DNA from: Hepsetus odoe
Lineage: Eukaryota > Chordata > Actinopteri > Characiformes > Hepsetidae
DNA: 64,000 nucleotides
Assembly: GCA_017165825.1 (NCBI GenBank)
Contig: CM029369.1
Location: 14,630,955 to 14,694,954 of the forward strand
Direction of reading: 5' to 3'
The notes below the pieces were generated by a model. It saw nothing but the letters and a program-made list of their open reading frames with translations, searched no databases and was not told the DNA's origin. Numbering within the stretch: position 1 is the first letter of the stretch; each line of letters starts with the position of its first letter. Shown here piece after piece: positions 11,289 to 24,730 of the stretch. The position numbers and the translations under genes were made by a program.

Positions 11289-11475
11289 GTTCTGGATCAC
11301 CTCTGTAACTGGATGATGCTCCATCCACTTCCTCAGGGATGGATATCCAGAAAGCAATTCCACTGTCCCACAGCCCAGAGAGGGGCTCTGTACCGGTCTA
11401 AGTGATGCTTGGCTTTGAGAACGAGGTCCTTAAACTGATGTGTAGGTGCTAAGTGTGCTAATCTGTGGGCAATGC
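11289..11475 (-). repeat. Right arm of the inverted duplication
   Basis: Reverse-complement match of 9373-9570. The arms lie about 1.7 kb apart and enclose the minisatellite, SINE copy 6 and the CpG-rich promoter block. A minus-strand frame runs from about 11650 to the stop at 11333. Confidence 0.8.
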
Positions 11476-14400
11476 TATTGAGAATAGTGTGCACTGCCTG
11501 TGGCAGCAGTGGGTGTTCCTTAAAATAGCTGAACTCAAAAGTTAAAAAGAGAGCCCTGAATATGTTTGGATTGCATAGAAACAAAAATGTGTGTATAATT
11601 TCAGCAAAGGCTATAATCGGTTCTTGTACACACAGTTCCCAATTCAGCACCAGTTTGACCAGCGTAAGTTTTTTTTTTTTTGTTTTGTTTTGGTGTTTTT
11701 TTCTGTCCTTTTATCATACCCTGGCCTTTTTAGAAATTCTTTGGGGAAGATGGCATCTGACCTCCAAACGTGTATGCATTACCTCATCACGATTGCAGTG
11801 CTTGTACAGCACTGTATCGTACAGTGTTTGTATAGCCTGCCTTTGCATCTCATCGTCAACTGTGAGTTTGGGCATGTGCAAAGCTAAATTGCACAGCAGT
11901 CCTAATATCAAAGAGTCAAGATGTGCTTTTGTTTAAATGAGCCAGATGTGTGACTTTAGAAGCATCAAATTGACAGACACATTCAGGTTACTATGAATAA
12001 GGAAAGAAAAGCTCGAGTTAGAATATTATTCCTTTTAGATCATTAAGATACAGTACACAGACGTTAATGCGCAACCTCAGGCTCTCATTGCTTGTGGTTC
12101 TTAATTAATGGATAAATTCTGTTCTCAGTTCTTTGCCTTCTAAGATAGCGTATTGACAGATTTATGCTAAGATATCTGAACGGGGTCAGGTGGCATCTCT
12201 TTTGGCTTTAAGCTGACAGCAAACTAGCATCTGTCAATAAGCACTAGACTTAATGAGACATGGACATTTTAAAGAAGACCAGCAACACAATCGGGATCCA
12301 CAAGCAGTGCTCAGCTGATGTACACTTATGAACATTATAATGGACTCCTTTTAATTTAACTGTTTCTCTCAATTAAATGATTGGATTAGATCAGGACTTT
12401 AGTCCATTGAGTCTCCATTAAATAAGTAGGGGTCATTAGAGGAGTCATTAAGTGATTGCAGATTGTCCGTTTTCTATGATACTAACTGGACAAGCCAAGG
12501 CAAAGGCACAGTCTGTTTAGAGCAATTGAGACGAATATTCCTCCTCAATACATTAAAGGCTACATTAGTGCTGGCCTCATCTGAATAGTGCTTCTGCATC
12601 TGAGTGACCATAAAAGAATTGGTAAAGCTACAGGTCCATTATTTTTATAACACTGATTTAGCAATGAATGAAATATTACCAGATCATATGCGAACATTTT
12701 GTTTAGATCATCAGCTTAGCGTCTTCGAAAGCTGATTATTAACAGTGTGTCACACATGTATGATGTAGAAGCAGCGAATCAGACGTTCACTGTGTTTACT
12801 TATGTAAAAAGACCGCTTGAAATTATACTCAGATAAGGGCTCATTTGGATGAACTGCTGAGTAATATTTGCACTTCTGCCTTGTAAACAGGTGATCTTTT
12901 CATTGTCGCCATCTTTAAATGACTTTTTAATGCTCAGTTAAAATGTAACCTGTAGTTTGAGTTGTTTTTCCTAAATGTTTAAACCAACTAAATGTTTAAA
13001 AAGGGGGCTTCACCTGTTGATGTATTTTGGGGTTTCTGACTGCTCCCTCAAAATGTGCATTGGGGGCACAAATAGCGTAATCCAAATCCCTCAGTGTCCT
13101 GCCTCAAGAGACTGTTCTGCCCAAGGCCTACTTTTCAGAATCTACCATTATGAGTGGTTGTTGGAGATAATAAAAAGATACCAGGACTCTTTTTGGACCT
13201 CTTTTCTGAATGAAGTCTAGAGTTGACTATAGCTGACCCGATGGAAATGTTAAACGAATTATTCTGGAGCTGTAATATGCAGATGAACAGAGACATACCT
13301 TGTGGTCAGGACACCCAAATGGAACACAAATGCAATGCACTGTACCTTCACTTTCTTTAACTCTCCTTTTATTTGCCTAGAATGTCGGAACGTTTTGCTA
13401 GTAAAATCTCCTAACCTGAAACAAAAACCACCTGTCTTCTGAAAAGTCCTTATTGTTTCTGTTTCAAAATAGCCTTTGTGGATGCCAGGTGATAAAGGAC
13501 TCATACTTTTAGTCCTCACTAAAAACACACTCATTTAAAAGGAAACCACACTCGGGTCAAAGCCTGGGATTGAGGCTAGGAGAAAAGAACACTTAACTAT
13601 TCAGCGTTTCAGCAGTTCAGAATCATTACTAGCAAGTGCTGTCAAGCTGATTTCAACTTTTAATAATCATATGGATAGAGTTTCTCCCTTACACCCTGTC
13701 TTATATTTAGATCACCAGGCTTCTTAATGTCTTGTCCATGATAGCTCTGATTGTCTCTATCAATCTTGTTGCTCAGCTGTCCTCTGTTATAACTTCATCA
13801 TCAGTTGTCTTTTCCAATGACTTCATCCTTCTCCAAAATGGTGCAAAATAAGATGGCTTCAGTTTTGGTGTCTGGGCTTCGAGGGAAAGGTGAATATTGA
13901 TTTGGTCATAGGTCCATTTTCTTTTGCTTTTCAGACCAAGGTTCTTCTATTCTCTGTCAGCATGTGTAGACATTTCTCCTTGATATCTAATAGTTATGCA
14001 TTTCATGTCTGACACAGATGCTGAAGATGAAAGCAACTTTTGGGGATGGAAAAAAAATTGTGTACTTAATAAAATGTTAATATCAGCGCTAACTATCCAG
14101 AATCTGTCCACCAAATGAGGAACTGAGGGCTTGTCTCACTTTGGACTTTCTGTTGTAATGGTTCAGTGTTTTCTGCATGCAAGCCTGCTACATCATGTTA
14201 CATTTCATGCCACTGAGTTATTGTGCATTTAGGAATGAAAGACAACCAATACTTGTCACTTTGCACTCTTGTGTCACATGGATGTAAATTATGTTTCATA
14301 GTGACACTGTGGTACTTGTGAAGAAGTGGTGAACCTGTGAAGAAGGGCTTGTGATGTATGGTTTACCCTATAAACTTATACCATTATGCCTACTAGCTTC

Positions 14401-14656
14401 CTTCTTGTGGTCTTGGTTGACTCACTATTAGTGCAGAAATTAGATGCTATGTAAATTAAACCCATGAAAGCCATGTAGGTGAATGCATTAGCATATTTTG
14501 CAAACACAGAGCTGCAGAGCCTGTCTTAAACAATGCTTTAATATGTCAAAAATGATGGAAGTAACAATGTATTGGAAGAGCTGAAATTGTCAGATGTGTT
14601 ATTGTTACTTTTTGCCCTTTTTGTAGAGATATTTCTTTGATTCAAACTGTCAGACC
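11476..14656. other. Non-coding stretch, probably intronic
   Basis: No supported gene or clear transposon. The part at about 12060-12480 has little simple repeat and several TTAATTA/TTAAT-type motifs, and could be a conserved non-coding element. That is a guess from texture only. Confidence 0.4.
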
Positions 14657-14671
14657 ACCTCTCTCTCTATG

Positions 14672-14709
<38 letters not shown>

Positions 14710-14717
14710 TCTCTCGC

Positions 14718-14797
<80 letters not shown>

Positions 14798-14844
14798 TCC
14801 TCTCTCTCTCTGTCTCTCTCTCTTTCTCTCTCTCTCTCTATGTC
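14657..14844. repeat. (CT)n microsatellite, long and interrupted
   Basis: About 190 bases of CT repeat with occasional CTAT, CTGT and CTTC interruptions. The serine/leucine reading frames across it are artefacts of the repeat. Confidence 0.97.
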
Positions 14845-15054
14845 TCAGAATGACACGCGGAGCTGTTCTAGACTACACAGCTCACTCATTTCAAAAACAC
14901 CAACCAACTCCCAGCGGCTCCCCAGCATAATTAGCTCATGTCCTTTATTTCAGTGAGGGTAGCTTTCCAGACTGAATGGTTTTGGGCCTGGAAGAGCAAA
15001 ATGAATGTAACCTATTTGTAGGCACAATGGGTTTTTTTCCAAACCCCAATGAGC

Positions 15055-15704
15055 CGTAATATTAAAACCACTGACAGGTGACATGAATTGCATTGATTAT
15101 CTGAAAAATCGGCGCAACTCTGACAATAGACAGTTCATAATGATCGGTCAAAGCATATCTAAAACAGCAAGTATAGTGGAGTTGCCGGGGTGTGCAGTGG
15201 ATAATGCCTACCAAGAGTGTCCCAGGAAAAGACAGCTGGTAAATCAGTGGCAGGATAATGAGCAGCCAAGCAAAGCAATGAGTGTGCAGAGCACAACAGA
15301 AGAGCTTCTGTAAGCACAAATTAATGAGAGTTATGATGGCTGTGACAGAAAGTTGTTGAATAAATTTGAATTACAGCTTTCTGTGTATAGATCACATAGC
15401 TAGAAACCTGACAGAGCACCCATGCTGACCCAATCCACTGTTGAAGGCTTCTACAGGGGACATTTGAGCATCCAATGGAAGAGGGTGGTCTGGCCTAATG
15501 ATCCACCTTGGCTTTTATAAAGTGTGGACATATAGTTGTAACATTTAAAGTTTTGAGGTGTTGACTTGGCCTCCTACTTCCCCAGATCTCAGTCTGATCA
15601 AGCATCTGTGGGTTGTGCTGGACAAACTGACCCTACATTGCAACTAAAAGGATGTAAAAAATGTGCTGCTTACATTTTGCAGATTCCACAGCTCTTCAGA
15701 TGCG
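15055..15704 (+). mobile_element. Tc1-like element fragment (family A), long but internally deleted
   Basis: Starts with the family A leader 'attaaaaccactgacaggtg'. It runs through decayed transposase N-terminal sequence and then the segment 'gaggtgttgacttggcctcc' with 'ccccagatctcagtctgatc', the remnant of the conserved W-PP-SPDL-P motif of Tc1 transposases. Central catalytic parts are missing. Stops and frameshifts make it non-functional. Confidence 0.78.
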
Positions 15705-15791
15705 TTTTTCACAGTATTTCAGAGCTGTTTTTGTGGTACCTGGTGGAGCCATACAATTTCAGGGTGGTAATTTTATGGTGCAGCTGATCAT

Positions 15792-15948
15792 GGGCAGCGG
15801 TGGCTTAGTGGTTAGGGAGTTGGGTCCTGATTGGAAGATTGTGGGTTTGATTCCCTCACCAGTAGGTTGCCCTGAGTTACCCCTTGAGCAAGGTACTGTC
15901 CCAGTCACTGCTCCCTGGGTGCTTTCAATAGCTGCCCTGTGCGTGAAA
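15792..15948 (+). mobile_element. tRNA-derived SINE, copy 7 (3' truncated)
   Basis: Well-preserved head 'gggcagcggtggcttagtgg' and body 'aggttgccctgagttacccc'. It ends early at 'agctgccctgtgcgtgaaa'. Confidence 0.9.
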
Positions 15949-17393
15949 ACCGTGAGTGTTTTTAACAAAATGTAACATCCAGATTTTTTGCCCAATGGAT
16001 TGCAGTGGCTGATGCTTATCTTTGCATTAAATTCATTGCTTATTGAATGCAAGTTCATGTGGGGAGCCCTGTCAGGTTCCGTCTGCTCTGAGACTATGTA
16101 AAATAGCTCTCATGTGAGGGTCATTGGAAATGCTATTCAAAGGCTTACTGAGGACCACAGTTTTTGCCCTTTGTAAGTGGCAGATAATCCTTAATGGAGC
16201 TGAATTGGCAGTTGGGGTGGTCCTCTGTGTTTAGGCCGAAAGGATTTGTCTGTTGGATATATGCAAGGAGACGAGAGGGCTCTGTATTCTGCTCAACTGC
16301 CCTAATCATGTTTTTGAGCTCCAGTGTATGTGATTATGTTGTGGAGTTCAGGAAACTGCTGGAACCTGATTATTCAAGCAGTCAGATTTCAGATACCTCA
16401 CTCTTCTCTCCCGAGGCCTGGTGCAGCTTCTGTGGAAAAGGAATTGGCCTTGCAAAGCATTGAACAGTTCCTCCCACTTTTTACCAAACCCAGCAACCAG
16501 GGAGCCAGGCTAAATGTTAGAGTGGCCAGATTTCATCAGTCTGGTTGAATTCAGACTGGGCAAAGGCCTTTGATCTTCATTTTATTATTTTTGTTTTTGT
16601 TAAAAAAAGTATTTTTCCCTACGGTGGCTTTATCTTGAGAGCTAGTTTTATTAATTATGTTGTAAATTAGTTTGCTTGTGAAAAATGATAAAACTGGGTC
16701 TACGTCTTTGGGGTTTTGTTGAGTAATTTGGTAGAATAAGGATAACACCATGAGAAAGCTGTTTTGTACTTTAACAATAACATCGTCTTCAACAGGCCAT
16801 TGTGAATAAATACATTAACACCTGAGGGGCATCTAGGTTTTAAGGTCCAGACAGTGCAGATAATAGACTCATAATTCCCAGCTGGCTTTATTCATCTTTA
16901 TAGCCCATGGTGCCCGCTCCTAATGCACTTAATATTCTGCATCATAATATCCCTGGTGCTTGGTATGCTGAGAAAGAACTTGTAAAGCCTCTTCTTTGTT
17001 GTGTAAATACTGGTCTTTAAGAAGCAGCCCCTTCATCTTTCTGTTTACCATAAAGATGCCTTTGTCTGAATGCTGATGAATGGCATATTTTATTTTACTG
17101 CCCACAGACATTAACGATAATGACATCTTACCAAATATGGATGATTTCCTGTGCTAACCTTCTGTGAAGTGTAAGGGAAAGGAAACTGTCATGAATCAGC
17201 ATAGACCAGTATAAGCCCCTAGCATTACAGCCAAGGAACATGACCTCTGAATGCTCTAATATCGGTGACCATGTGTACAATCATTCAGTGCTGTTACATT
17301 AGCCAAGGTGTGTATATTATTATGGGTGATGCCTATATATTAACATATATAGTGAAGCACAACACATGCACTTCTGAATGAAACTAATAAAGT
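15949..17393. other. Non-coding stretch
   Basis: No supported gene. Short frames near 16194-16550 have no splice context or recognisable domain. Confidence 0.45.
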
Positions 17394-17645
17394 GAAGTGA
17401 AAGTGACCATTCTTGTCATTGTGAGGTCACAGCACAGTATACAGAGAACCACAACGAAATTTGACCTCTGCATTTCACCCATACACGCACGTGCAGCAGG
17501 GGGCAGCTATTGAAAGAACCCGGGGAGCAGTGACGGGGACGGTACCTTGCTTAAGGGTACCTCAGGGCGATCTACTGCAGAGGGAATCGAACCCACGATC
17601 TTCCTATCCGGGGCAACTCCCTCACAACTAGACCACCGCTGCCTG
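17394..17645 (-). mobile_element. tRNA-derived SINE, copy 8 (near full length)
   Basis: Minus-oriented copy with the 3' end 'gtgaaagtgaccattcttgt', the full body, a B-box remnant 'ggaatcgaaccc' and the head 'actagaccaccgctgcc'. Confidence 0.92.
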
Positions 17646-17811
17646 CTAAAAACAACCTTGATTTATAAATCTTACTAATGGTGTGAGCGGAAATGATCTT
17701 TCTCCATCATCAGGGTTAAATGTAATAAGATTAGGTACATTTAGGATTTTTCTTCTTCTTTTCTTTCTTTTCCTGTGGGAACTGCGTTCTGCTGGAACCT
17801 TGGGAACCCTG

Positions 17812-18110
17812 GCATGTGGCTGTTATTTTGACATGTGCCTCCTACTTAAACATTGCTGCAGACCCATTCATAGCAATGGCATTGACTAATGCCTATGACC
17901 TTTGTCATAAAGATAATGTGCCCTGCTACACAGCAAAATTGTTCAAGAACAAGACAAGGTGCTGATTTGGGATGTGGCAACACCTCGCCTTTTAACAGCA
18001 CTTATGCTGCTAATGCCTTGGTGCCACATACAACAGCACATGCTAAGAGACCTTTTGGAGTCTTATACCTTGACAGAACAGAGTTGTTTTGTAGAGCAAG
18101 GGGAACCTGC
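17812..18110 (+). mobile_element. Tc1-like element fragment (family A), catalytic and C-terminal part
   Basis: Contains the remnant of the QDNAPCHTAK-type motif ('aatgtgccctgctacacagc'), which includes the second catalytic aspartate of Tc1 transposases. It then jumps to the 3' coding end 'gccttggtgccacatacaac' and 'gagaccttttggagtc'. The part between these motifs is deleted. Confidence 0.75.
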
Positions 18111-21100
18111 ACAATACAAGACAGACTTGTTATGGTTGATGGGTATATAGTGCATTGGGAAAATTTCATGGAAGCATTATGATATTAGATTTTTGCCGTA
18201 CTGCCTCCCCTAAATGGACCTGCACATAATAAATGGTTAACAAATTGACGTTGCTTAGAAATAAGTTAGATGTCATTGTGTTTAGGGGAGACGTCACACA
18301 ATGTTGATCATCATGAGACTTTCAGACTAAATGTAGTGTGCTCCAAACTACGATATATGTGTTATATCTCTTCTAATAAATGTATCGGATTAAATTCAAA
18401 GGACACTTCATTGGAATCTCTTGTTCCCTCAGGCAATGTACGAGCAGAAAAAAACAGTAAAATATATTGTCTGACTGTGGGAATGTGGGTTATACCATCA
18501 TTATACAAACACTGACACGTTTGACTTTCTCATCAATGAACTAATCAAACTTTCCATGTCGCTGTTGATCTACCATAATTGGGTCATTGGGTTCCTTTGG
18601 TGAATGTGCTGATATGAAGTGGGAATGTTTGCTCAGTACGAGTTGCTGTTATCCTGCTGTCTTTTTCTGGTGTGACCATGTGTTCGGAAGAATGCCCTGT
18701 GAAATCAGTGTAAAGTACAAAACACCTTTCGATTAAACCTCACCCCTGACAGTACATTTAAGTGTGTTGCTTAAGTAAGCATTGTTTGCAGCGTCCTTCC
18801 CCAGAATGTAAGAAATAAATGGCTTATGATTCAAGAGACATAATCCCAGGTATGAATGAAAAAATAAAAGCTAAAAAGGTTGGTCAGTAAAAATATGTTT
18901 AGTCTTAAAATTTTGTTTCTTTTATTTTGCTCTGGCCCACAGGACTAAAGTTTCTAAGAGACAACAGTCATTAGTAGTCCCTCATATTTGTTTCTATTAA
19001 AAGACATCCAGCATGACGTCCAGTGAGCTATAAAAATGAACAAACAGGTATTTCGGACCAGGTCTGGTAGCAGTCGTAAGGACTGATCTAGGATCATATT
19101 TCTCTGAATTTCTGTGCTATTTATAAAAAAAAATTCTAGATTAGCACACTTACTCCAGAAGTGGTTCTGTGAAATTAGAACCTGTTGTTGTAACATTAGC
19201 TTTATAGCCCTTGTTCTCCAAAACATCTTGGCTCTAGAGTAAGCTGGAGTTTCTGTACATTTGGACGTTTTGCCAAAATCATGGTTCTTATTTCTTTCTT
19301 CTAAGTACAAATGCATGAAAATTGATCTTTTTACTTTTTACATTAATTTTGCTCTCTAGTTGTCTTGCCAGGAATGAATGGATCCTTAGTGAACATGTCT
19401 GCACTAACAGTACCTGTGACTGCACCGTGACTCGGTGATTGCTGAGGAATGGCTGCTCTAGAAATGCTACAAAGCACAGGAAATGATGCTTTCGCTCCTT
19501 CCATCATCTCAGTGTGACTCTTACCGTATGTTTTTACTCCATGTTGCTGTACTCTTTTATCCAAATGCGAACCTGCTGTAACTGCTCACCAAAAGTCCAC
19601 CTCTGTGTCATTGGCCTAGTTAATTTTTTGAACCATGGTCGCAGTATGTGATGTATGTCATTTTCAGTTTGTGTGTCAATGTGTCCTTTGTGCATTATGC
19701 CGAACGTACAATTGATTCTCTCATCTGCCCTCTCATTAAAGGACATCAGTGTGTCCTAAAATGACATTTATGATTGGCATGATTGGCAAGAACATTGTAC
19801 AGACCCTTATTCCAGCACACTCTTGTTTTAGCCATATTTATAATGTCCTGCATCCAGATAAACCCCCATGCATCCGCTCTGGCACTGCAGGCACTGACAA
19901 ACAATTTATTGTTCCCTCCCAGGGAATAGCACTAATAGCCATTGTTTTGTATTGTGAATGCTGTCGAATGTGGCAGAAATGGACAGTGCTACACAATGGG
20001 ACTTGCTCATTTTATATTCATTTCTTGGATGTTGGTAGAAACCCCATAGACAACAACTTCCTGATTATGGCCGATTCTTGTTTTGCAGGTCGATTTTTTT
20101 TATTATTATTATTATTAAAATTATAGGTCTGTCGATTTACTGCTAAGAAGTAGCCTAAGTTGAATTAGGTACATTTTGTTTGCTTTGTCAGGCAACTGCA
20201 TTCTGCAGGATTTTGCTGCCACACTCTGATTCATATGCAATTCTATTTATAGACCATGCATAAAAAAAATAAAAAAAAACAGACGGACAGTCCTTCACTG
20301 AAAGAGGTTTTATTTGTACTTTATAACAGGCAGTACATTCGTAATCGCTGTGTGGGGCTTTATATAAATTATTGAGGTTGTGGTAGAGCCCTCATAAATT
20401 AGGAATGACCATAGCTCTTGGCAGAGTGATGGCAGTGGCTCTATGGCTGTGTTGCTTCCTTAGAGTCTTGGTCACATGTGTCGTGTTCCCTAATGGGCCA
20501 GCTCATCCCCGAGGCCATCAATTCCTCATCTTTTATCAGCTACCGTCACCGCCCCGATCTGATAGGCTGTAGTATAAAGACCTTGCGGCGGATATACAGC
20601 ATCTGTGAATCTCTGGTAAATATAGATCACTGACTTATGAATTACGACAAAAAGTAATGAGAAAAAAAAGCAAAGCCTGTTTACTGCATTGCATTAACAT
20701 CCCTAACATGAACATAAGGGTCATGCTTTGTTTTTTTAGAATTCAAATGATCAAAGAAAGCCATGCTGTATGCTTTTGTACTTACTTTATACAATGCTGT
20801 CTTGCTAACCACCTTCATATATATGACCCAAGTAAAAAAGGATAAGGTCCCTTTGTGCATTTACCACCACAGATGATGCATTTATTGGCTTGTGAATGGA
20901 TAATGAAGTATACTAAACTGAAATGGCTGGTCAGAACTGTGGGAGCATCCAAAGCTCTGGTGCACTTAGAGACTAACCGTGTTGAGAGACACATACCATT
21001 TTGTAGACATGGCTGAATATTGCAGTTAGCCTTATTGATTACGTTAATAATTGATAAACTGATTATTTTTCAAGATGCTTTATTGGAAGAAGATCAACAA

Positions 21101-23813
21101 AGCTTAAGTGGCTATAAATTAGAAATCCTACTGCAAACCTAAAAGATACATTTAAAAATACACATTTGTAGAATTCCGCATATAATAATATGAATTAACC
21201 ACTAATCGTTGTCCATTCAACAATTATTTTAAACTAAAGTTGAATTCAATAATCACGAGAAATCAAACTTCGACTGGATGTGTTACAGTAAATTTTTTTT
21301 TTTTTTTTTTTGTAAATTTGACTTTTTTAAGCCTACATTCTTTATCATTCCTGTCAACCTATTACCTTTAACATTCCTTCTTACAATCGATTCTTTATCT
21401 TGTTACACACATTTCTGTGAAATCTGAGACGTTTCGACTGCTGTATACTTTTAACAGGGTCTTTGCTGAGTGGGAGGCCAGACTGCAGCTTATTTCCAAC
21501 TTTAAGAAAATCGGAATCTCTCTAGGAAGCTGGGAACTGAATGGCGAGGAAGTAGCTGCCGAATGCCTTGCTTGTTTGTTACCGCATAAAATCATTAACT
21601 TCCAGCAGAAAAGAAAAGAGGAAAACCCTCACGCAGCTCTGAAAGGTCCAGACACACTGCGGCTCAGGTTATGACAGATTGACAGACTCAGCCGATATCT
21701 GTTTCAGGTTTGGCTCAATCTGCTTGGTGTCTGTTTGCTGGTGTAAGTGGGGCGCATGTGTGGTAGCAGAGAGGGGATTAGCCGCCCCCATATGGCTCAA
21801 CCATGCCAACCTCACACAGCAAACTGTAATTACACTGCTCAACCAATACACTTTGAACGCTTTCCCGAGGGAGTCCAGAGGAATGGTGCAGCGTCCTGCG
21901 GTGCGTTCCTGTAGTGAAAATGCTGTTTACTGCAAAATCCAAAGTCTCAGTAACTTGCAAGCAATTAATAAGTTAGCTTGGTATAAAGGAGCAGGTGGAT
22001 TCCAGATTCTAGTTGGCTCCGGAGTGACCTTCTTTGCTCAGTTCTGCAATATGGAGTCAATATGATTAAGATGTGATACATTTCAGGTTAATATTATTTA
22101 TTCATTCATTTCAGACAGTGGCACAGATGCACTGGAGAAATATGCTCTGGGGGTAATTTATAGAACGAAGCGGTCATTACATCATTGTCAGTCTGATTAG
22201 ACAGAGGGAAATGAGAAGAAAATGATGAGATGGCACCCCTCCTTTTTTCACGATTCATTAGGTGTGTGTGTGTAATTGGACTGCAATGCTGGGCCATTAC
22301 AAGCACAGTTTCTCAGGTTTTTCTAACAGAAAAGATTACAGACACAAAAACAAAAGAATGCCCTCGTGAGAGAGCAGGTGGGGGAGAGAAGGTGGATGTG
22401 TCTAGGAGGTCCTTTTAGATGGCCTTGTGTTTCTCTGGTTCCCATGCCAACCGCGAGCGGGGCCGTGTTTGGAGCATGCTCAGTGTGGAGTTCTCTGCTG
22501 TAACAATAGCAGAGGGGAGCTGAGAGAGGGCTCACATGCTGATCTCACAGCAGAGCAGAACACACCTCGCCGCACTCTCTCTCCTCTATGGTGCGTATAT
22601 GGGGCTTTCTTCTCTGGCTGGTTTTGCATTTTACTGTTCTTTTGCGTTTGCATAATGCTGGATAGGTAAATGGACTGAGATAGCAATTCTGGGTGACACT
22701 TGATGAATTATTTAAACTTCTGATACATTGTTTTTTTTTTCTGTAAACTGCATACACGTTATAATAAGATATGGGATTATTGCCTGGTGCTATTAGTTTG
22801 CTTTTTATTTTATTCCACTTTTATGTATTAATTGTAGGGCATGAAAGTTGCAGTGTTTATATGTTTTTTTTCCATTGTCAGCTAAACGCAGCAGAAAGCA
22901 TAGAACATTAATAGAGAAGGAACAGAATGACAAAGAGATGGACCGACTGTGAGTGAACTCATTCAGCATTGTCACACGATCCCCCTGCTGTGTGGAGTTG
23001 AGCAGTCATGCCTCACTGACCCACTGCCGTGTTGTAGTAATGTGGGTGTGTGTGTGTGTGTGAGGGCTGTGAGGGGGTTGTCTGCTGGTGGTATTGAGGG
23101 GTCACACTCTTCACCACATGTACACCAGCGCTACAGTGTCCAGACTGACCCAGTCCACTTTGACCCATCCCCACATTTGTAAGGACACAGCCTTGTTGGA
23201 CAGCCATACACTACAATGGAACAGCCTGGTGGTTTGTGTGTGTCTGTCTGTGTGGCCAGAGCTCCAGTTCTAGGTATCAAACATGATTGGACTGCTCCTG
23301 CTTCAGTGTGGTAGGGGAGTGTCTGACACACGTGGGCAAAAAAGAGCCCGGTCTGCTGAAAGGCAGACTGCTCTCAATATTTCATCCTCTGAGACAGCAG
23401 AGCGAGAGGGATGGCAGGCAAAAGAGAGTATCTCAGTATCTTGCAGGAAATTGGAAAATAAATTGAAGTGACACAAGCAGATCTGCATACTGTAGTATCA
23501 GGATAACGCTTGTGCTAAGAATAAGGCTTGGGTGGGCTTCAGATTGGTGTCAGGGATTTATTGCTGTGTTTTTTGCTCTGGACTTTCATACAGTTATAGA
23601 AGCAGCCAGTCATAATGAATTCTCATAAATCATTTGTCATGCTGTGTGAGAGACTCTTCATTCATAGCTTGATTACAAGTGCTTTTTCTGCCACCTTTTA
23701 AGCAGTTACTAACAGCACTGGTAATTATATTCTAGATGAAAAAGGAAAGTATAGGTAATGCCTAATCTAATGTCCCCATAAACTAGACCCAAATGTAAGG
23801 ACAAAGAAAAAGA

Positions 23814-23814
<1 letters not shown>
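18111..23814. other. Non-coding stretch, probably intronic
   Basis: No supported coding exon. A poly-T tract lies at about 21292-21311. A GC-richer patch at 22430-22610 and complex sequence at about 20440-20640 and 21410-21670 might be regulatory, but nothing in the sequence proves it. Confidence 0.4.
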
Positions 23815-23861
<47 letters not shown>

Positions 23862-23872
23862 TATATATATGA
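23815..23872. repeat. (GT)n-(AT)n microsatellite
   Basis: GT dinucleotides followed by AT dinucleotides, immediately upstream of a mariner-like element. Confidence 0.95.
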
Positions 23873-23881
23873 ATGTATATA

Positions 23882-24378
23882 CAGTACTGTGCAAAAGTTT
23901 TAGGCAGGTGTGAAAAAATGCTGTAAACAAAGAATGCTTTCAGAAATATAATAATGATTGTTTATTTGTATCAATTTACAAAATGCAAAGTGAGCGAACA
24001 AAAGAAAAATCTAAATCAGATCAATATTTGGTGTTACTACCTTTTGCCTTCAAACCAGCATCAGTTCTTCTGGCCCCCACAGAGCCCTGATCTCAACATC
24101 ATCCAGTGTGTCTGGATTACATGAAGAGACAGAAGGATGTGAGGAAGCCTGCATTCACAGAAGATCTGTGGTTAGTTCTCCAAGATGTTTGGAACAACCT
24201 ACCAGCCGAGTTCCTTCAAAAACTGTGTGCAAGTGTACCTAGAAGAACTGATGCTGTTTTGAAGGCAAAGGGTGGTCACACCAAATATTGATTTGATTTA
24301 GATTTCTCTTTTGTTCATTCACTGCATTTTGTTGATTGATGAAAATAAATGATGAACACTTCCATTTCTGAAAGGAGA
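23882..24378 (+). mobile_element. Mariner-like foldback element (family C), copy 1, lacks its 3' tip
   Basis: Starts with the terminal sequence 'cagtactgtgcaaaagtttt'. The left portion and the right portion (about 24235-24378) are inverted copies of each other: 'tttgccttcaaaccagcatc' answers 'gatgctgttttgaaggcaaa'. Between them lies a transposase remnant 'ccctgatctcaacatcatcc' (PDLNIIQ) and the C-terminal coding end. The 3' terminus expected after 'cacttccatttctgaaag' is absent. Confidence 0.82.
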
Positions 24379-24439
24379 AATAATAACGTAGGAGTACAAT
24401 AGAGTAGGCATTACACACTCACACACAAACATATGTACA

Positions 24440-24527
24440 TACAGTACTGTGCAAAGGTTTTAGGCAAGTGTGGAAAAAATGCTGCAAACAAAGAATGCTT
24501 TCAGAAATGGAAGTGTTCATCATAAGC
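24440..24527 (-). mobile_element. Isolated terminal arm of family C
   Basis: 'cagtactgtgcaaaggtttt' through 'cagaaatggaagtgttcatc' is the reverse complement of the 3' terminal arm seen at 29055-29145. It sits 60 bases from copy 1, which lacks just that end. Confidence 0.78.
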
Positions 24528-24667
24528 TTGAGTTTTATAATTGTTTCATAATATCATAATAGCACTTTATTACTACTGAATACTTGAAAGCTCTAAACTA
24601 TGTTCAAACATTCAATATTATTCAGACACCTAAGACAATTAATTACAAAGCAGGAAGAAAAGCATAG

Positions 24668-24695
24668 TGTGTGTGTGTGTGTGTGTGTATGTATA

Positions 24696-24729
<34 letters not shown>

Positions 24730-24730
24730 C
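24668..24730. repeat. (GT)n-(TA)n microsatellite
   Basis: GT repeat with a GTAT interruption, followed by a TA run. Confidence 0.93.

Noticed and set aside
11333..11650. 105-residue minus-strand ORF as a gene
   Set aside because: Half of it is the inverted duplication also found at 9373-9570, where the frame ends at the same stop, so it is treated as repeat-derived.
14637..14956. Two long serine/leucine reading frames
   Set aside because: They are translations of a CT microsatellite.
22230..23488. Cluster of short overlapping ORFs and a GC-richer patch around 22430-22610, considered as an alternative promoter or gene
   Set aside because: No frame joins through splice sites, both strands are equally open, and no domain is recognisable. 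An alternative first exon remains possible but unsupported.
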